From Pseudomonadota bacterium (GTDB lineage Bacteria > Pseudomonadota > Gammaproteobacteria > Steroidobacterales > Steroidobacteraceae), in NCBI GenBank assembly GCA_021780395.1, contig JAJXYU010000269.1, positions 1 to 6,117 on the forward strand: DNA of 6,117 nucleotides, read 5' to 3'. The translations under genes and the position numbers were made by a program. The notes beneath the pieces are model-generated. The model was not told the origin of the DNA. It ran no database searches and worked only from the letters and a program-made list of their open reading frames with translations. This document shows, in pieces, positions 1 to 6,117 of this stretch (positions within the stretch are counted from its first letter, which is position 1; the number at the start of each line of letters is the position of its first letter).

Positions 1-1063
1 GCGGGTCGAGCGCGACATCCCGATCGGGATCGTCGGCGTCGTGACCCTGGCGTGCCTGGTTCCCGTCGCCGTGATCCTCGGCGCGTTCGCGCGCGGCAGC
101 GGGCTCGGCGCGGAGCTCGCCGTGCTGGTCGCGGGCGGGCTCGCGTACGTCGTGCTGATGAGCTTCTTCGTCTCCGCGGTCTGCGGCTACATGGCGGGGC
201 TGATCGGGGCGTCGAACAGCCCCTTGTCCGGCGTCGGCATCCTGGTCGTGATCGGCGCGGCGGTGCTGCTCGCGCTCGGCCTCGAGCCGCATCTGCCGCC
301 GGTGGCGGGTCGCGCGCTGGTCGCGTTCGCGCTGTTCGTGACCGCGGTGATCTTCGCGGTCGCGACGATCGCGAACAACAACCTGCAGGACCTGAAGACC
401 GGGCAGCTGGTCGACGCGACTCCGTGGCGGCAGCAGCTCGCGCTCGTGGTCGGCGTGGTGATGGGCGCGGCGGTGATCCCGCCGGTGCTCGGGCTCCTGA
501 ACCAGGCCTATGGATTCGCCGGTGCGCCGGGCGCGGATCCGGCGCGGGCGCTCCCGGCGCCGCAGGCGGGGCTGATCTCGGCGCTCGCGGTCGGCGTGCT
601 CCAGGGGAAGATCGACTGGCGCCTGATCGTCGACGGTGCCGCGATCGGCGCGGCCGCGATCGCGGTCGACGCCGCGCTCACGCGACGCTGGCGCCGCGTG
701 AGCCTGCCGCCGCTCGCGATCGGGCTCGGGATCTATCTGCCGACGTCGACGACCCTGATGGTCGTGCTCGGCGCGATCGCGGGCCACTGGTTCGAGCGCC
801 GTGCGGACCGGGGACCCGCGCCGGAGGCGATGCGGCAGCTCGGGGTGCTGCTCGCGTCGGGACTCATCGTCGGCGAGAGCCTCGTCGGCGTGCTGCTCGC
901 GGCGCTCGTCGTGTTCTCCGGCCGGCCCGCACCGCTCGCGCTCGTCGGCGACGGGTTCGCGAACGCGGCGGTGTGGCTCGGCGGCGGCGCATTCGCGGTG
1001 ACGATCGCGTGGCTCTACCGGTCGATCGGGCGGCCGCCGGTCAGCTCCTTCATCAACCGGTAG
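1..1063 (+). CDS. OPT family oligopeptide transporter, C-terminal part (5' end outside window)
   Basis: This is an inner-membrane secondary transporter of the OPT family, whose bacterial members are thought to import small peptides or peptide-like/metal-chelate substrates. The reading frame is open from base 2 and gives 353 residues to the TAG at 1061-1063. OPT proteins usually have about 600 or more residues, so roughly half is missing to the left. The protein is almost wholly hydrophobic helices. Family-like stretches, numbered from the first residue in the window, are GLIGASNSP near 65, NNNLQDLKTGQLVDATPWR near 125-143, APQAGLISALAVGVLQGKIDW near 186-206, GIYLPTSTTLMVVLGAIAGHW near 243-263, and RQLGVLLASGLIVGESL near 278-294. 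A GTG codon at 41 could be mistaken for a start, but the residues before it continue the protein (RVERDIPIGIVGV), so it is internal. The last 16 codons overlap the convergent peptidase gene. The substrate cannot be read from the sequence. Confidence 0.9.
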   Translation, partial: RVERDIPIGIVGVVTLACLVPVAVILGAFARGSGLGAELAVLVAGGLAYVVLMSFFVSAVCGYMAGLIGASNSPLSGVGILVVIGAAVLLALGLEPHLPPVAGRALVAFALFVTAVIFAVATIANNNLQDLKTGQLVDATPWRQQLALVVGVVMGAAVIPPVLGLLNQAYGFAGAPGADPARALPAPQAGLISALAVGVLQGKIDWRLIVDGAAIGAAAIAVDAALTRRWRRVSLPPLAIGLGIYLPTSTTLMVVLGAIAGHWFERRADRGPAPEAMRQLGVLLASGLIVGESLVGVLLAALVVFSGRPAPLALVGDGFANAAVWLGGGAFAVTIAWLYRSIGRPPVSSFINR

Positions 1064-2487
1064 GTGAACTCCACTTCCTGGTAGAAACCTTGCTGGCTCA
1101 TCCGCTCGTTGCGGCCGTGCATGCGGATGTCCTTGAGGTCGTTCCAGCCGCCGCCGATCCCGTAGCTCGCAATCCCGGCATTGCGGGTGTAGAGCGAGTC
1201 GCTCGCACCGGCGAACATGAACGGCACCACCGGCACGCCGGGCCACATCGAATCGACGACCCGGCCGACCTGCGCGAGCAACGTCGGATCCGGCGGGGAT
1301 TCGCCCGCGCGCGGATAGTCGCCGAGCGGTGCGACCGCGACCTTCGGATCGGCGACGACGCGTTCGAGCGTCGCCTGCACCGAGGCAGCCGACATGTCCG
1401 GCATCAGCCGGCACTGCACGGTCGCGACCGCGCGCGAGGGCAACGCGTTCTCCTGCACGCCGGCGCGCAGCATCGTCGCGACGCAGGTCGTGTGCAGGAT
1501 CGCGTTCATCGCGACGTCCTTCGAGAGTCGCGCCGCGGCGGCCTCATCGACCGTCGGCGAGGCGGCGAGCCGCAACAGGGCGGCACGCGTCTGGCCGCTC
1601 TGGCGGGCGGCGATGTCGTGGAAGTAAAGTCGCGTGGTCGCGTTGGTCTCGTACGGGAAGCGATACGCGGCGACCCGCAGGAGCGCGTGCGCGAGTTCGT
1701 AGATCGCGTTGTCCGGCCGGGGCTCCGAGCTGTGCCCGCCCTTGTTGGTCACGGTCAGCGTGTAGGTGGCGTAGGCCTTCTGCACCGTCTCGACCGCGAA
1801 GTCGAGCCGCCTGCCGTCCAGGAGTTCGCCGCTGTTGCCGTCGGGATTGATCACGAGCCCGGCATCGACCGCATGCGGGTGGTGTTTGAGCAGGAACGCC
1901 GGTCCGTCCTCGTCGAGACCCACCTCCTCGTCGGCCGTGAACGCGGCGATGATGTCGCGGTCCGGCACGTAGCCCTCGTGTTTCAGCCGGATCAGGCTCG
2001 CCGCGACCGCGGCGTCGCCGTCCTTCATGTCCGAGGTTCCGCGGCCGTAGAACCAGCCGTTGCGCGCGGTGAACCGGAACGGCGGCGCCGTCCAGTCCGC
2101 GGCCTTCGCGTCCACGACGTCCATGTGACAGATCCACATCACGGGCTTGCGCCCTCGGCCGTGCTTGCCCTTCAGCCGAACCACCACGTTGACCTGGCGT
2201 GGAGCTTTCGGCTCCGGCAACACCCGGATCTCGCCGTCGGTAAAGCCGTTCGCCTTCAGGTACCGCACGATCACGGCCGCCGTCCCGGCAGTGCCCACCG
2301 AGTGCACGGACCGGATGTCGACGAGATCGCGATAGATCTCGCGGGCGAGCCGCCGATTCGCCGGCGGCGGCACGGGACCGGGCAGGTTCGGCGGCGGCGT
2401 CTCGCCGAAGCCGAACGCGGCACCGCTCAGCAGGAGGCTCGCGAGCGCGAGGCCAGCGCGTGGAACGCGCACGAGTGAATTGTGCAT
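1015..2487 (-). CDS. Exported M20/M25/M40 family zinc metallopeptidase
   Basis: This is a 490-residue co-catalytic metallohydrolase of clan MH, predicted to cleave small peptides or N-acyl amino acids. The N-terminus (MHNSLVRVPRAGLALASLLL, then small residues to about 27) looks like a Sec signal peptide without a lipobox cysteine, so a periplasmic or secreted location is likely. The catalytic domain shows the expected M20 metal-site series: HMD at 121-123, SDMKDGD at 152-158 (D153 bridging), the EE pair at 187-188 (general base and ligand), NPDG with D216, and a late HGRNE with H457. The lid/dimerisation domain begins near 235 and contains GGHSSEPRPDNA at 250-261, whose His in this family reaches into the partner's active site. 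All key residues are present, so the enzyme should be active. I chose the ATG at 2487 because a purine-rich Shine-Dalgarno lies 8 bases before it and the signal peptide follows directly; a TTG seven codons upstream is less likely. The gene lies 60 bases downstream of the MFS gene. Exact substrate unknown. Confidence 0.92.
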   Translation of the reverse strand: MHNSLVRVPRAGLALASLLLSGAAFGFGETPPPNLPGPVPPPANRRLAREIYRDLVDIRSVHSVGTAGTAAVIVRYLKANGFTDGEIRVLPEPKAPRQVNVVVRLKGKHGRGRKPVMWICHMDVVDAKAADWTAPPFRFTARNGWFYGRGTSDMKDGDAAVAASLIRLKHEGYVPDRDIIAAFTADEEVGLDEDGPAFLLKHHPHAVDAGLVINPDGNSGELLDGRRLDFAVETVQKAYATYTLTVTNKGGHSSEPRPDNAIYELAHALLRVAAYRFPYETNATTRLYFHDIAARQSGQTRAALLRLAASPTVDEAAAARLSKDVAMNAILHTTCVATMLRAGVQENALPSRAVATVQCRLMPDMSAASVQATLERVVADPKVAVAPLGDYPRAGESPPDPTLLAQVGRVVDSMWPGVPVVPFMFAGASDSLYTRNAGIASYGIGGGWNDLKDIRMHGRNERMSQQGFYQEVEFTYRLMKELTGGRPIDR

Positions 2488-2495
2488 CGACGTTT

Positions 2496-2504
2496 CCCCT
2501 CTCC
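2496..2504 (-). promoter_or_regulatory. Ribosome binding site of the M20 peptidase gene
   Basis: Read on the minus strand this is GGAGAGGGG, eight bases before the ATG at 2487. It decides the start in favour of that ATG over the upstream in-frame TTG at 2508, which would place the purine run inside the coding sequence. Confidence 0.7.
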
Positions 2505-2547
2505 CCAAAATGAACCCGACCCCGGACGACGCTGCCGCGTGCTCCGG

Positions 2548-4143
2548 TCAATGCGCCGGCGGCGCGCCATGGCCCGTCGCGGCCTTCATCAGGAACACGA
2601 TCGGCACCATCGCGAGAAACACCCAGCCGAAGAACCAGAACGCGTCGAGATACGCGAGCAGCCGCGACTGCTGGTCGACGAAGAAGCCGATCGTCGCGAG
2701 TGCGTGCGCCGCCGCATTCGCGCTGCCATAGATCGGTGCGAAGTGCGCGGTCAGTTGCGCGAGCATCGATCGGTAGGCCGGGTTGCCCGCGTGCAAATTC
2801 GTGACCAGCACGCTGTGATGGAACTGGCTGCGCCGGACCAGCAGCGTCGAGGCGATCGAGATCCCGACGCTGCCGCCGAGATTGCGGCACACGTTGATCA
2901 GCGCCGACGCGTTGTTCACCTTCGCGGACGGCACCGACCCGAAGGCTTCGGTGTTGATCGGGATGAACAGGAACGCGAGTCCGAGGGCCTGCATCACCCG
3001 GGCGAGCATCACCGTGAGGTAATCGGTCGCCAGATCGAAGTGCGAGACCCACAGGAGCGCGAGGCCGCAGACCGTGAGTCCGAACGCGATCAGCAGCCGC
3101 GCGTCGACCCGGCCGATCGCGCGGCCGACGAACGGCATCAGCACGACCAGCATCAGCGCGCCGGGGGTGATCACGAGCCCGGCGTCGGTCGCGGTATAGC
3201 CGAGCAGTTCCTGCACGAACGCGGGGACCAGGAAGGTGCTGCCGAGCAGCACGAAGCCGAGCATGAACATCAGCAGCGAACTCACCGCGAACGTGCGGTT
3301 GCCGAGCAGGCGCAGATCGACGATCGGTTCGCGCGCGAGCAGCTCCCGCACCACCAGCGCGATCAGCGACAGCGCCGAGACGGCGACGAGCGTCGCGATC
3401 AGCGGCGAGGCGAGCCAGTCGTCCTCCTGGCCGCGGTCGAGGACGATCTGCAGCGCGCCGAGTCCGAGCGCGACGAACCCGAAGCCGAGGAGGTCGAAGC
3501 GGATGCCGCGGCGTCGCGCGTCGAGCCGCGCGCTCACGAGGTGCGGCGGGTCGTCGATGAACGCGAGAATGAGGAACACGAGAATCGCACCGACCGGGAC
3601 GTTCAGCAGGAACACCCAGCGCCAGGAGATGTTGTCGGTGATCCAGCCGCCGAGCGTCGGTCCGAGCGCCGGGGCGAACACGACCGAGATCCCGTAGACC
3701 GCGAACGCCATCCCGCGCTGTTTCGGCGGAAAGGTGTCGGTCAGGATCGCCTGGGCGGTCGGCTGCAGACCGCCGCCGGCGGCGCCCTGCAGCGCCCGGA
3801 AGAACACCAGGGCGGCGAGGCTCGGTGCGATCCCGCACAGGAGCGACGCGATCGTGAAGCCGATGATGCAGATCAGGAAGAAGCGCCTGCGGCCGATGGT
3901 CGTCGAGATCCAGCCGGAGACCGGCATCGAGATCGCATTCGTGACGAGGTACGAGGTCAGCACCCAGGCCGACTCGTCCTGGCTCGCGCCGAGGTTGCCG
4001 GCGATGTGCGGCAGCGAGACGTTCGCGATCGAGATGTCGAGGACTTCCATGAACGCCGCGAGCGCGACGATCGGGGCGATCAACCAGGGGTTGATCCGCG
4101 GTCGGTAGGCGGCCGTGGGTCGTGGCGCGTCGGCGGTCGGCAT
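2548..4143 (-). CDS. DHA2 family (EmrB/QacA-like) MFS transporter, 14 transmembrane helices
   Basis: This 531-residue inner-membrane protein is a proton-driven drug/metabolite antiporter of the DHA2 branch of the major facilitator superfamily; its length is typical for a 14-helix member. Helix 1 has the family signature with an acidic residue (LDISIANVSLPHIAG, D36 within residues 35-49). Loop 2-3 carries motif A as GWISTTIGRRRFF at 77-89. Helix 4 has R116 in FFRALQGAAGG, and helix 5 has antiporter motif C as PALGPTLGGWI at 158-168. A second-half loop reads NNASALINVCRNLGGSVG at 410-427, as in EmrB-type proteins. I took the ATG at 4143 because MPTADAP...YRPRINPWL matches the usual short N-terminus; an in-frame ATG at 4278 would add an arginine-rich leader unlike the family. 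The Shine-Dalgarno is weak. EmrB-type pumps often pair with a periplasmic EmrA adaptor, but none is in the window. It may be co-transcribed with the downstream peptidase. Substrate unknown. Confidence 0.93.
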   Translation of the reverse strand: MPTADAPRPTAAYRPRINPWLIAPIVALAAFMEVLDISIANVSLPHIAGNLGASQDESAWVLTSYLVTNAISMPVSGWISTTIGRRRFFLICIIGFTIASLLCGIAPSLAALVFFRALQGAAGGGLQPTAQAILTDTFPPKQRGMAFAVYGISVVFAPALGPTLGGWITDNISWRWVFLLNVPVGAILVFLILAFIDDPPHLVSARLDARRRGIRFDLLGFGFVALGLGALQIVLDRGQEDDWLASPLIATLVAVSALSLIALVVRELLAREPIVDLRLLGNRTFAVSSLLMFMLGFVLLGSTFLVPAFVQELLGYTATDAGLVITPGALMLVVLMPFVGRAIGRVDARLLIAFGLTVCGLALLWVSHFDLATDYLTVMLARVMQALGLAFLFIPINTEAFGSVPSAKVNNASALINVCRNLGGSVGISIASTLLVRRSQFHHSVLVTNLHAGNPAYRSMLAQLTAHFAPIYGSANAAAHALATIGFFVDQQSRLLAYLDAFWFFGWVFLAMVPIVFLMKAATGHGAPPAH

Positions 4144-4276
4144 CGCCCGACAGGGTAATCGCAGCGCTTGCTGAAAGGAACCCGCCGGCCTCGCGGTTCG
4201 AGATTCGGACGCGGCAAGTCCGTATTGCCCGTGCCGGCGGATCCGTCGAGCATCGAAGGCTCGCGGAGGACTGTCC
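4144..4276. promoter_or_regulatory. Divergent intergenic region between the MFS and hydrogenase-type operons
   Basis: These 133 bases separate two divergent genes and must hold the start signals of the MFS gene, and of the plus-strand operon if it begins here. I found no convincing -35/-10 pair on either strand, no FNR- or CRP-type inverted repeat, and no terminator. A sigma-54-like string at 4212-4228 has the wrong spacing. The only clear site is the ribosome binding site at its right end. Confidence 0.45.
4265..4270 (+). promoter_or_regulatory. Ribosome binding site of the beta-subunit gene
   Basis: GGAGGA lies six bases before the ATG at 4277. It is a near-perfect Shine-Dalgarno at ideal spacing and fixes the start of the iron-sulfur protein gene. 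Confidence 0.8.
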
Positions 4277-5434
4277 ATGGCCGAACGTGCCGCCATTGCC
4301 GCGCGCCTGATCGAGGCGCCCGCGCTGCAAGCCCTGATCGACGGGCTGAGCGAGCGCGGCTACCGGGTGCAGGGATCCCGCCGGCGCGGCGACGAGATCG
4401 TGCTCGACGAGGTCGCGCAGCTCGAGGACCTGCCGCGCGATTGCACGACGACGCAGGCCCCGGGACGCTATCGCCTCGAGGACGCGCCCGGCGCGGGGTA
4501 CTTCGATTTCACGCCGGGAGCCGGCTCCTTCAAGCGGTGGCTGCACCCGCCGCTGCAGACCGAGGTGCGGTTCCGACGCGAGGGATCGGGGTTCGTGCCG
4601 GTCGAGACCGCCGCGGCGGTCCCGCCTCGCCAGGCGTTCCTCGGAATCCGGGCGTGTGAGGTCGCGGCGATCGGGGTGCTCGATCGGGTGTTCCTCGAAG
4701 GGCCTTACCCGGACCTGGGCTACCAGCGCCGCCGGGAGGCGACCTTCCTGGTCGCGGTCAATTGCGCGTTGCCCGGCGAGAGCTGCTTCTGTACCTCGAC
4801 CGGCACCGGCCCGCGCGTCGAGCGGGGGTTCGATCTCGCGTTGACGGAACTGAAGCGTCCCGTGCATCGCTTTCTGGTCGAGATCGGCAGCGATCGCGGA
4901 GCCGAGCTCGCAGTCCACCTGCCCGGCCGACCGGCGCCGGCGGAGGCGATCGAGGCGGCCGCGGCGGTCAGCGAGCGCTGCGCGCAAGCGATGCCGCGCC
5001 GCTTCGACGGGCAGCGCGTTGCGCGCCGGCTGCAGGAGACGCCCGAGCATCCCCGGTGGGCGGCGATCGCCGAGCGCTGTCTCGGCTGCGCGAACTGCAC
5101 GACGGTCTGTCCGACCTGCTTTTGTACCACGGTCGTCGACCGGACCGATCTCGCGGGCACCACCGCGACGCGCGAGCGGCACTGGGACTCGTGCTTCACG
5201 CTGGGCTTCTCGCATCTCCCCGGTGGCAGCGTCCGCTCGAGCACCGCCTCCCGGTACCGACAATGGATCACGCACAAGCTGTCCTCCTGGCGGGACCAGT
5301 TCGGCACGCTCGGCTGCGTCGGCTGCGGCCGCTGCGTGACCTGGTGTCCCGCCGGGATCGATCTCGCCGCGGAAGCGGCGGCGATCGACGCCGAAGCCGA
5401 CGCGCGAGCCGGGAGGGACGCGGATGCGCGTTGA
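4277..5434 (+). CDS. 4Fe-4S dicluster protein, beta subunit of a group 3b-type [NiFe] hydrogenase/sulfhydrogenase (HyhB/HydB-like)
   Basis: This 385-residue cytoplasmic iron-sulfur protein is predicted to pass electrons between the FAD-bearing gamma subunit and the hydrogenase small subunit. The N-terminal domain has family-like stretches: DLPRDCTTTQAPGRYRL at 51-67, SFKRWLHPP at 84-92, RACEVAAI at 125-132, and VAVNC with ESCFCTSTGTGP at 168-179. The C-terminal ferredoxin-like region holds two CxxCxxCxxxC sets: C268, C271, C274, C278, followed by C281 and C283; and C347, C350, C353, C357. These should ligate two 4Fe-4S clusters. The start is set by GGAGGA six bases before the ATG. The next gene overlaps its end by 11 bases, and a gamma-like FAD/NAD(P) subunit follows, the beta-gamma order known for group 3b hydrogenases. 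AsrA of anaerobic sulfite reductase is a related alternative. The interposed sensor gene and the sequence of the gamma subunit favour hydrogenase, but the catalytic subunits are outside the window. Confidence 0.87.
   Translation: MAERAAIAARLIEAPALQALIDGLSERGYRVQGSRRRGDEIVLDEVAQLEDLPRDCTTTQAPGRYRLEDAPGAGYFDFTPGAGSFKRWLHPPLQTEVRFRREGSGFVPVETAAAVPPRQAFLGIRACEVAAIGVLDRVFLEGPYPDLGYQRRREATFLVAVNCALPGESCFCTSTGTGPRVERGFDLALTELKRPVHRFLVEIGSDRGAELAVHLPGRPAPAEAIEAAAAVSERCAQAMPRRFDGQRVARRLQETPEHPRWAAIAERCLGCANCTTVCPTCFCTTVVDRTDLAGTTATRERHWDSCFTLGFSHLPGGSVRSSTASRYRQWITHKLSSWRDQFGTLGCVGCGRCVTWCPAGIDLAAEAAAIDAEADARAGRDADAR
5411..5418 (+). promoter_or_regulatory. Ribosome binding site of the cyclic-nucleotide-binding-fold gene
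   Basis: GGGAGGGA lies inside the last codons of the beta-subunit gene, five bases before the ATG at 5424. It supports this start and allows initiation independent of, or coupled to, translation of the upstream gene. Confidence 0.7.
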
Positions 5435-5843
5435 GGAACTCGGCGATGCGGTCGCGGGCTGCACCCGTCCGGTCGAGTTCGTGACCGGCGAGTATCTGCT
5501 GCGGGTCGGGGCGCCGGCGGACGAGTGCTTTCTGATCGAACAGGGTCGGGTCGCGCTCGAGGCCCACGCGCCGGCACGGCCCGCGCAGGTGCTCGCGACG
5601 CTCGGCGCCGGCGATCTCGTCGGCCTGTCCTGGATGTTGCCGCCCTACCGCTGGGCCTGCGATGCGCGCGCGGTGCGGCCGGTACGTGCGATTGCGATCG
5701 ATGCCCGCCGCGTGCGCGAGCGTTGCGACGCCGATCCGCGGATCGGCTATCACCTGCTGCAAGCCGTGCTGCGGCCCGCGATCGACCGCCTGCAGGCGCT
5801 GCGTCTGCAGCACCTCGACGTCTACCGCGGGGCGGATCCGTGA
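5424..5843 (+). CDS. Stand-alone cyclic-nucleotide-binding-domain protein in the hydrogenase-type operon
   Basis: This 139-residue protein is essentially one CRP-type beta-roll plus C-terminal helices. The roll is visible as TGEYLLRVGAPADECFLIEQGRV at 21-43, a usual pattern for these domains. The binding-cassette region is GAGDLVGLSWMLPPYRW at 61-77, followed by ACDARAVRPVRAIAID. The C-terminal helix (RLQALRLQHLDVY, 122-134) resembles the dimerisation helix of the family. There is no helix-turn-helix, so it is not a classical Crp/Fnr transcription factor; it may bind the hydrogenase or another partner. Aligned by eye with CRP, the ribose-binding Glu of the G-E-L motif is Leu68 (G-L-S), and the Arg-Ser phosphate pair is not clearly kept (R76-W77). 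The ligand is therefore uncertain. The gene overlaps beta by 11 bases and gamma by 4, so all three should be made together. The role in enzyme control is inference. Confidence 0.82.
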   Translation: MRVEELGDAVAGCTRPVEFVTGEYLLRVGAPADECFLIEQGRVALEAHAPARPAQVLATLGAGDLVGLSWMLPPYRWACDARAVRPVRAIAIDARRVRERCDADPRIGYHLLQAVLRPAIDRLQALRLQHLDVYRGADP

Positions 5844-6117
5844 GCGCCGCCCTCGAGGCGACCTGGATTCCGCGCCGCTACCGGGTCGCTGCGGTGCGGC
5901 CCGAACTCCCCGACACGGTGAGCCTCGAGCTCGACCCCGAGTCCGGTGAGTCGCCGGCGTTCGAGCCGGGACAGTTCAATATGCTCTACGCGTTCGGGCT
6001 CGGCGAAGCCGCGATCAGCCTGAGCGGCGATCCGGCCGATCGAGCGCGGCTCGTGCACACGGTGCGCGCGGTCGGCCCGGTCAGCCGGGCGCTCGCCGGG
6101 CTTGCCGTCGGCGCGTC
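5840..6117 (+). CDS. FAD/NAD(P)-binding oxidoreductase, hydrogenase gamma-subunit type (HyhG/HydG-like), N-terminal part
   Basis: The frame is open from GTG at 5840 to the window edge and gives 92 residues of an expected 270-300. The start overlaps the preceding stop as GTGA, a coupling arrangement, with a G-rich stretch (GCGGGGCGG) just upstream. The segment is the FAD-binding beta-barrel of the ferredoxin-NADP reductase superfamily: FEPGQFNMLYAFGLGEAAIS at 41-60, then LSG and a strand HTVRAVGPVSRAL at 73-85. The PGQFNMLY...GE..IS.S pattern is what I associate with the gamma subunit of NAD(P)-dependent group 3b hydrogenases. It would exchange electrons between NAD(P)H and the beta subunit. 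The NAD(P)-binding domain and any C-terminal 2Fe-2S cysteines are outside the window. AsrB of anaerobic sulfite reductase is a related alternative. Confidence 0.85.
   Translation, partial: MSAALEATWIPRRYRVAAVRPELPDTVSLELDPESGESPAFEPGQFNMLYAFGLGEAAISLSGDPADRARLVHTVRAVGPVSRALAGLAVGA

Noticed and set aside
41..43. GTG at 41 as the start of a short OPT protein
   Set aside because: The frame is open to the left edge with family-like residues, and the half-length product would lack the N-terminal helices.
1017..1041. Possible hairpin (ACCGG...CCGGT) at the convergent gene ends, as a bidirectional terminator
   Set aside because: Only a five-base stem with a long loop, no T-run on either side, and it lies inside both coding regions.
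2522..2547. CCGGA...TCCGG inverted repeat between the MFS and peptidase genes
   Set aside because: Short stem, large loop, no T-run. It does not look like a terminator, and the two genes may be read through.
52..4158. Two long plus-strand open frames (52-2478 and 2482-4158)
   Set aside because: Both are antisense or out-of-frame to well-supported genes, are rich in Arg, Asp, Glu and His, and show no family motif.
4212..4228. Sigma-54-like string CGGCAAG...TTGC upstream of the beta-subunit gene
   Set aside because: The GG and GC elements are two bases further apart than the strict -24/-12 spacing allows, and the flanks match poorly.
4144..4278. Extended MFS start at the minus-strand ATG at 4278
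   Set aside because: The extra 45 residues are arginine-rich and unlike any MFS N-terminus. The ATG is simply the other strand of the CCATGG at the beta-subunit start.
1544..5464. Very long open frame on the minus strand spanning the peptidase, MFS and hydrogenase-type genes
   Set aside because: It is arginine-, proline- and alanine-rich low-complexity translation in a frame offset from the real genes, with no recognisable domain. It is the usual result of few stop codons in very GC-rich DNA.

Overview
The window is very GC-rich, with strong G/C preference at third codon positions, and is densely coding. It carries six protein genes, two of them cut by the window edges. The gene families and codon use suggest a high-GC proteobacterium, perhaps beta or gamma. 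This is inference: there is no rRNA or other phylogenetic marker. No RNA gene, mobile element, CRISPR array or convincing intrinsic terminator was seen.

Layout. (1) Bases 1-1063, plus strand: the C-terminal part of an OPT-family oligopeptide transporter. (2) Bases 1015-2487, minus strand: an exported M20-family metallopeptidase, converging on the OPT gene and overlapping its 3' end by 49 bases. (3) Bases 2548-4143, minus strand: a DHA2-type (EmrB/QacA-like) 14-helix MFS transporter, 60 bases upstream of the peptidase on the same strand and possibly co-transcribed with it. (4) Bases 4144-4276: a 133-base divergent intergenic region. (5) Bases 4277-6117, plus strand: the start of a tightly packed operon. 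It encodes an iron-sulfur electron-transfer subunit of the NAD(P)-linked hydrogenase/sulfhydrogenase beta type, a small stand-alone cyclic-nucleotide-binding-fold protein, and the N-terminus of the FAD/NAD(P)-binding gamma subunit, which runs off the right edge.

How the genes work together. The plus-strand operon looks like the first part of a group 3b (bidirectional, NAD(P)-coupled) [NiFe] hydrogenase locus. In that enzyme the gamma subunit exchanges electrons with NAD(P)H through FAD, the beta subunit relays them through 4Fe-4S clusters, and the delta and alpha subunits carry the small and large [NiFe] parts. Delta and alpha would be expected just beyond base 6117. The catalytic subunits are not in the window, so the hydrogenase assignment rests on the beta and gamma sequences and their order. 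The most interesting element is the sensor-like protein between beta and gamma. It has a cyclic-nucleotide-binding fold but no DNA-binding domain, and its ligand-binding cassette departs from the canonical one. The left half holds peptide uptake and peptide or amino-acyl hydrolysis functions plus an efflux pump, with no obvious link to the hydrogenase.
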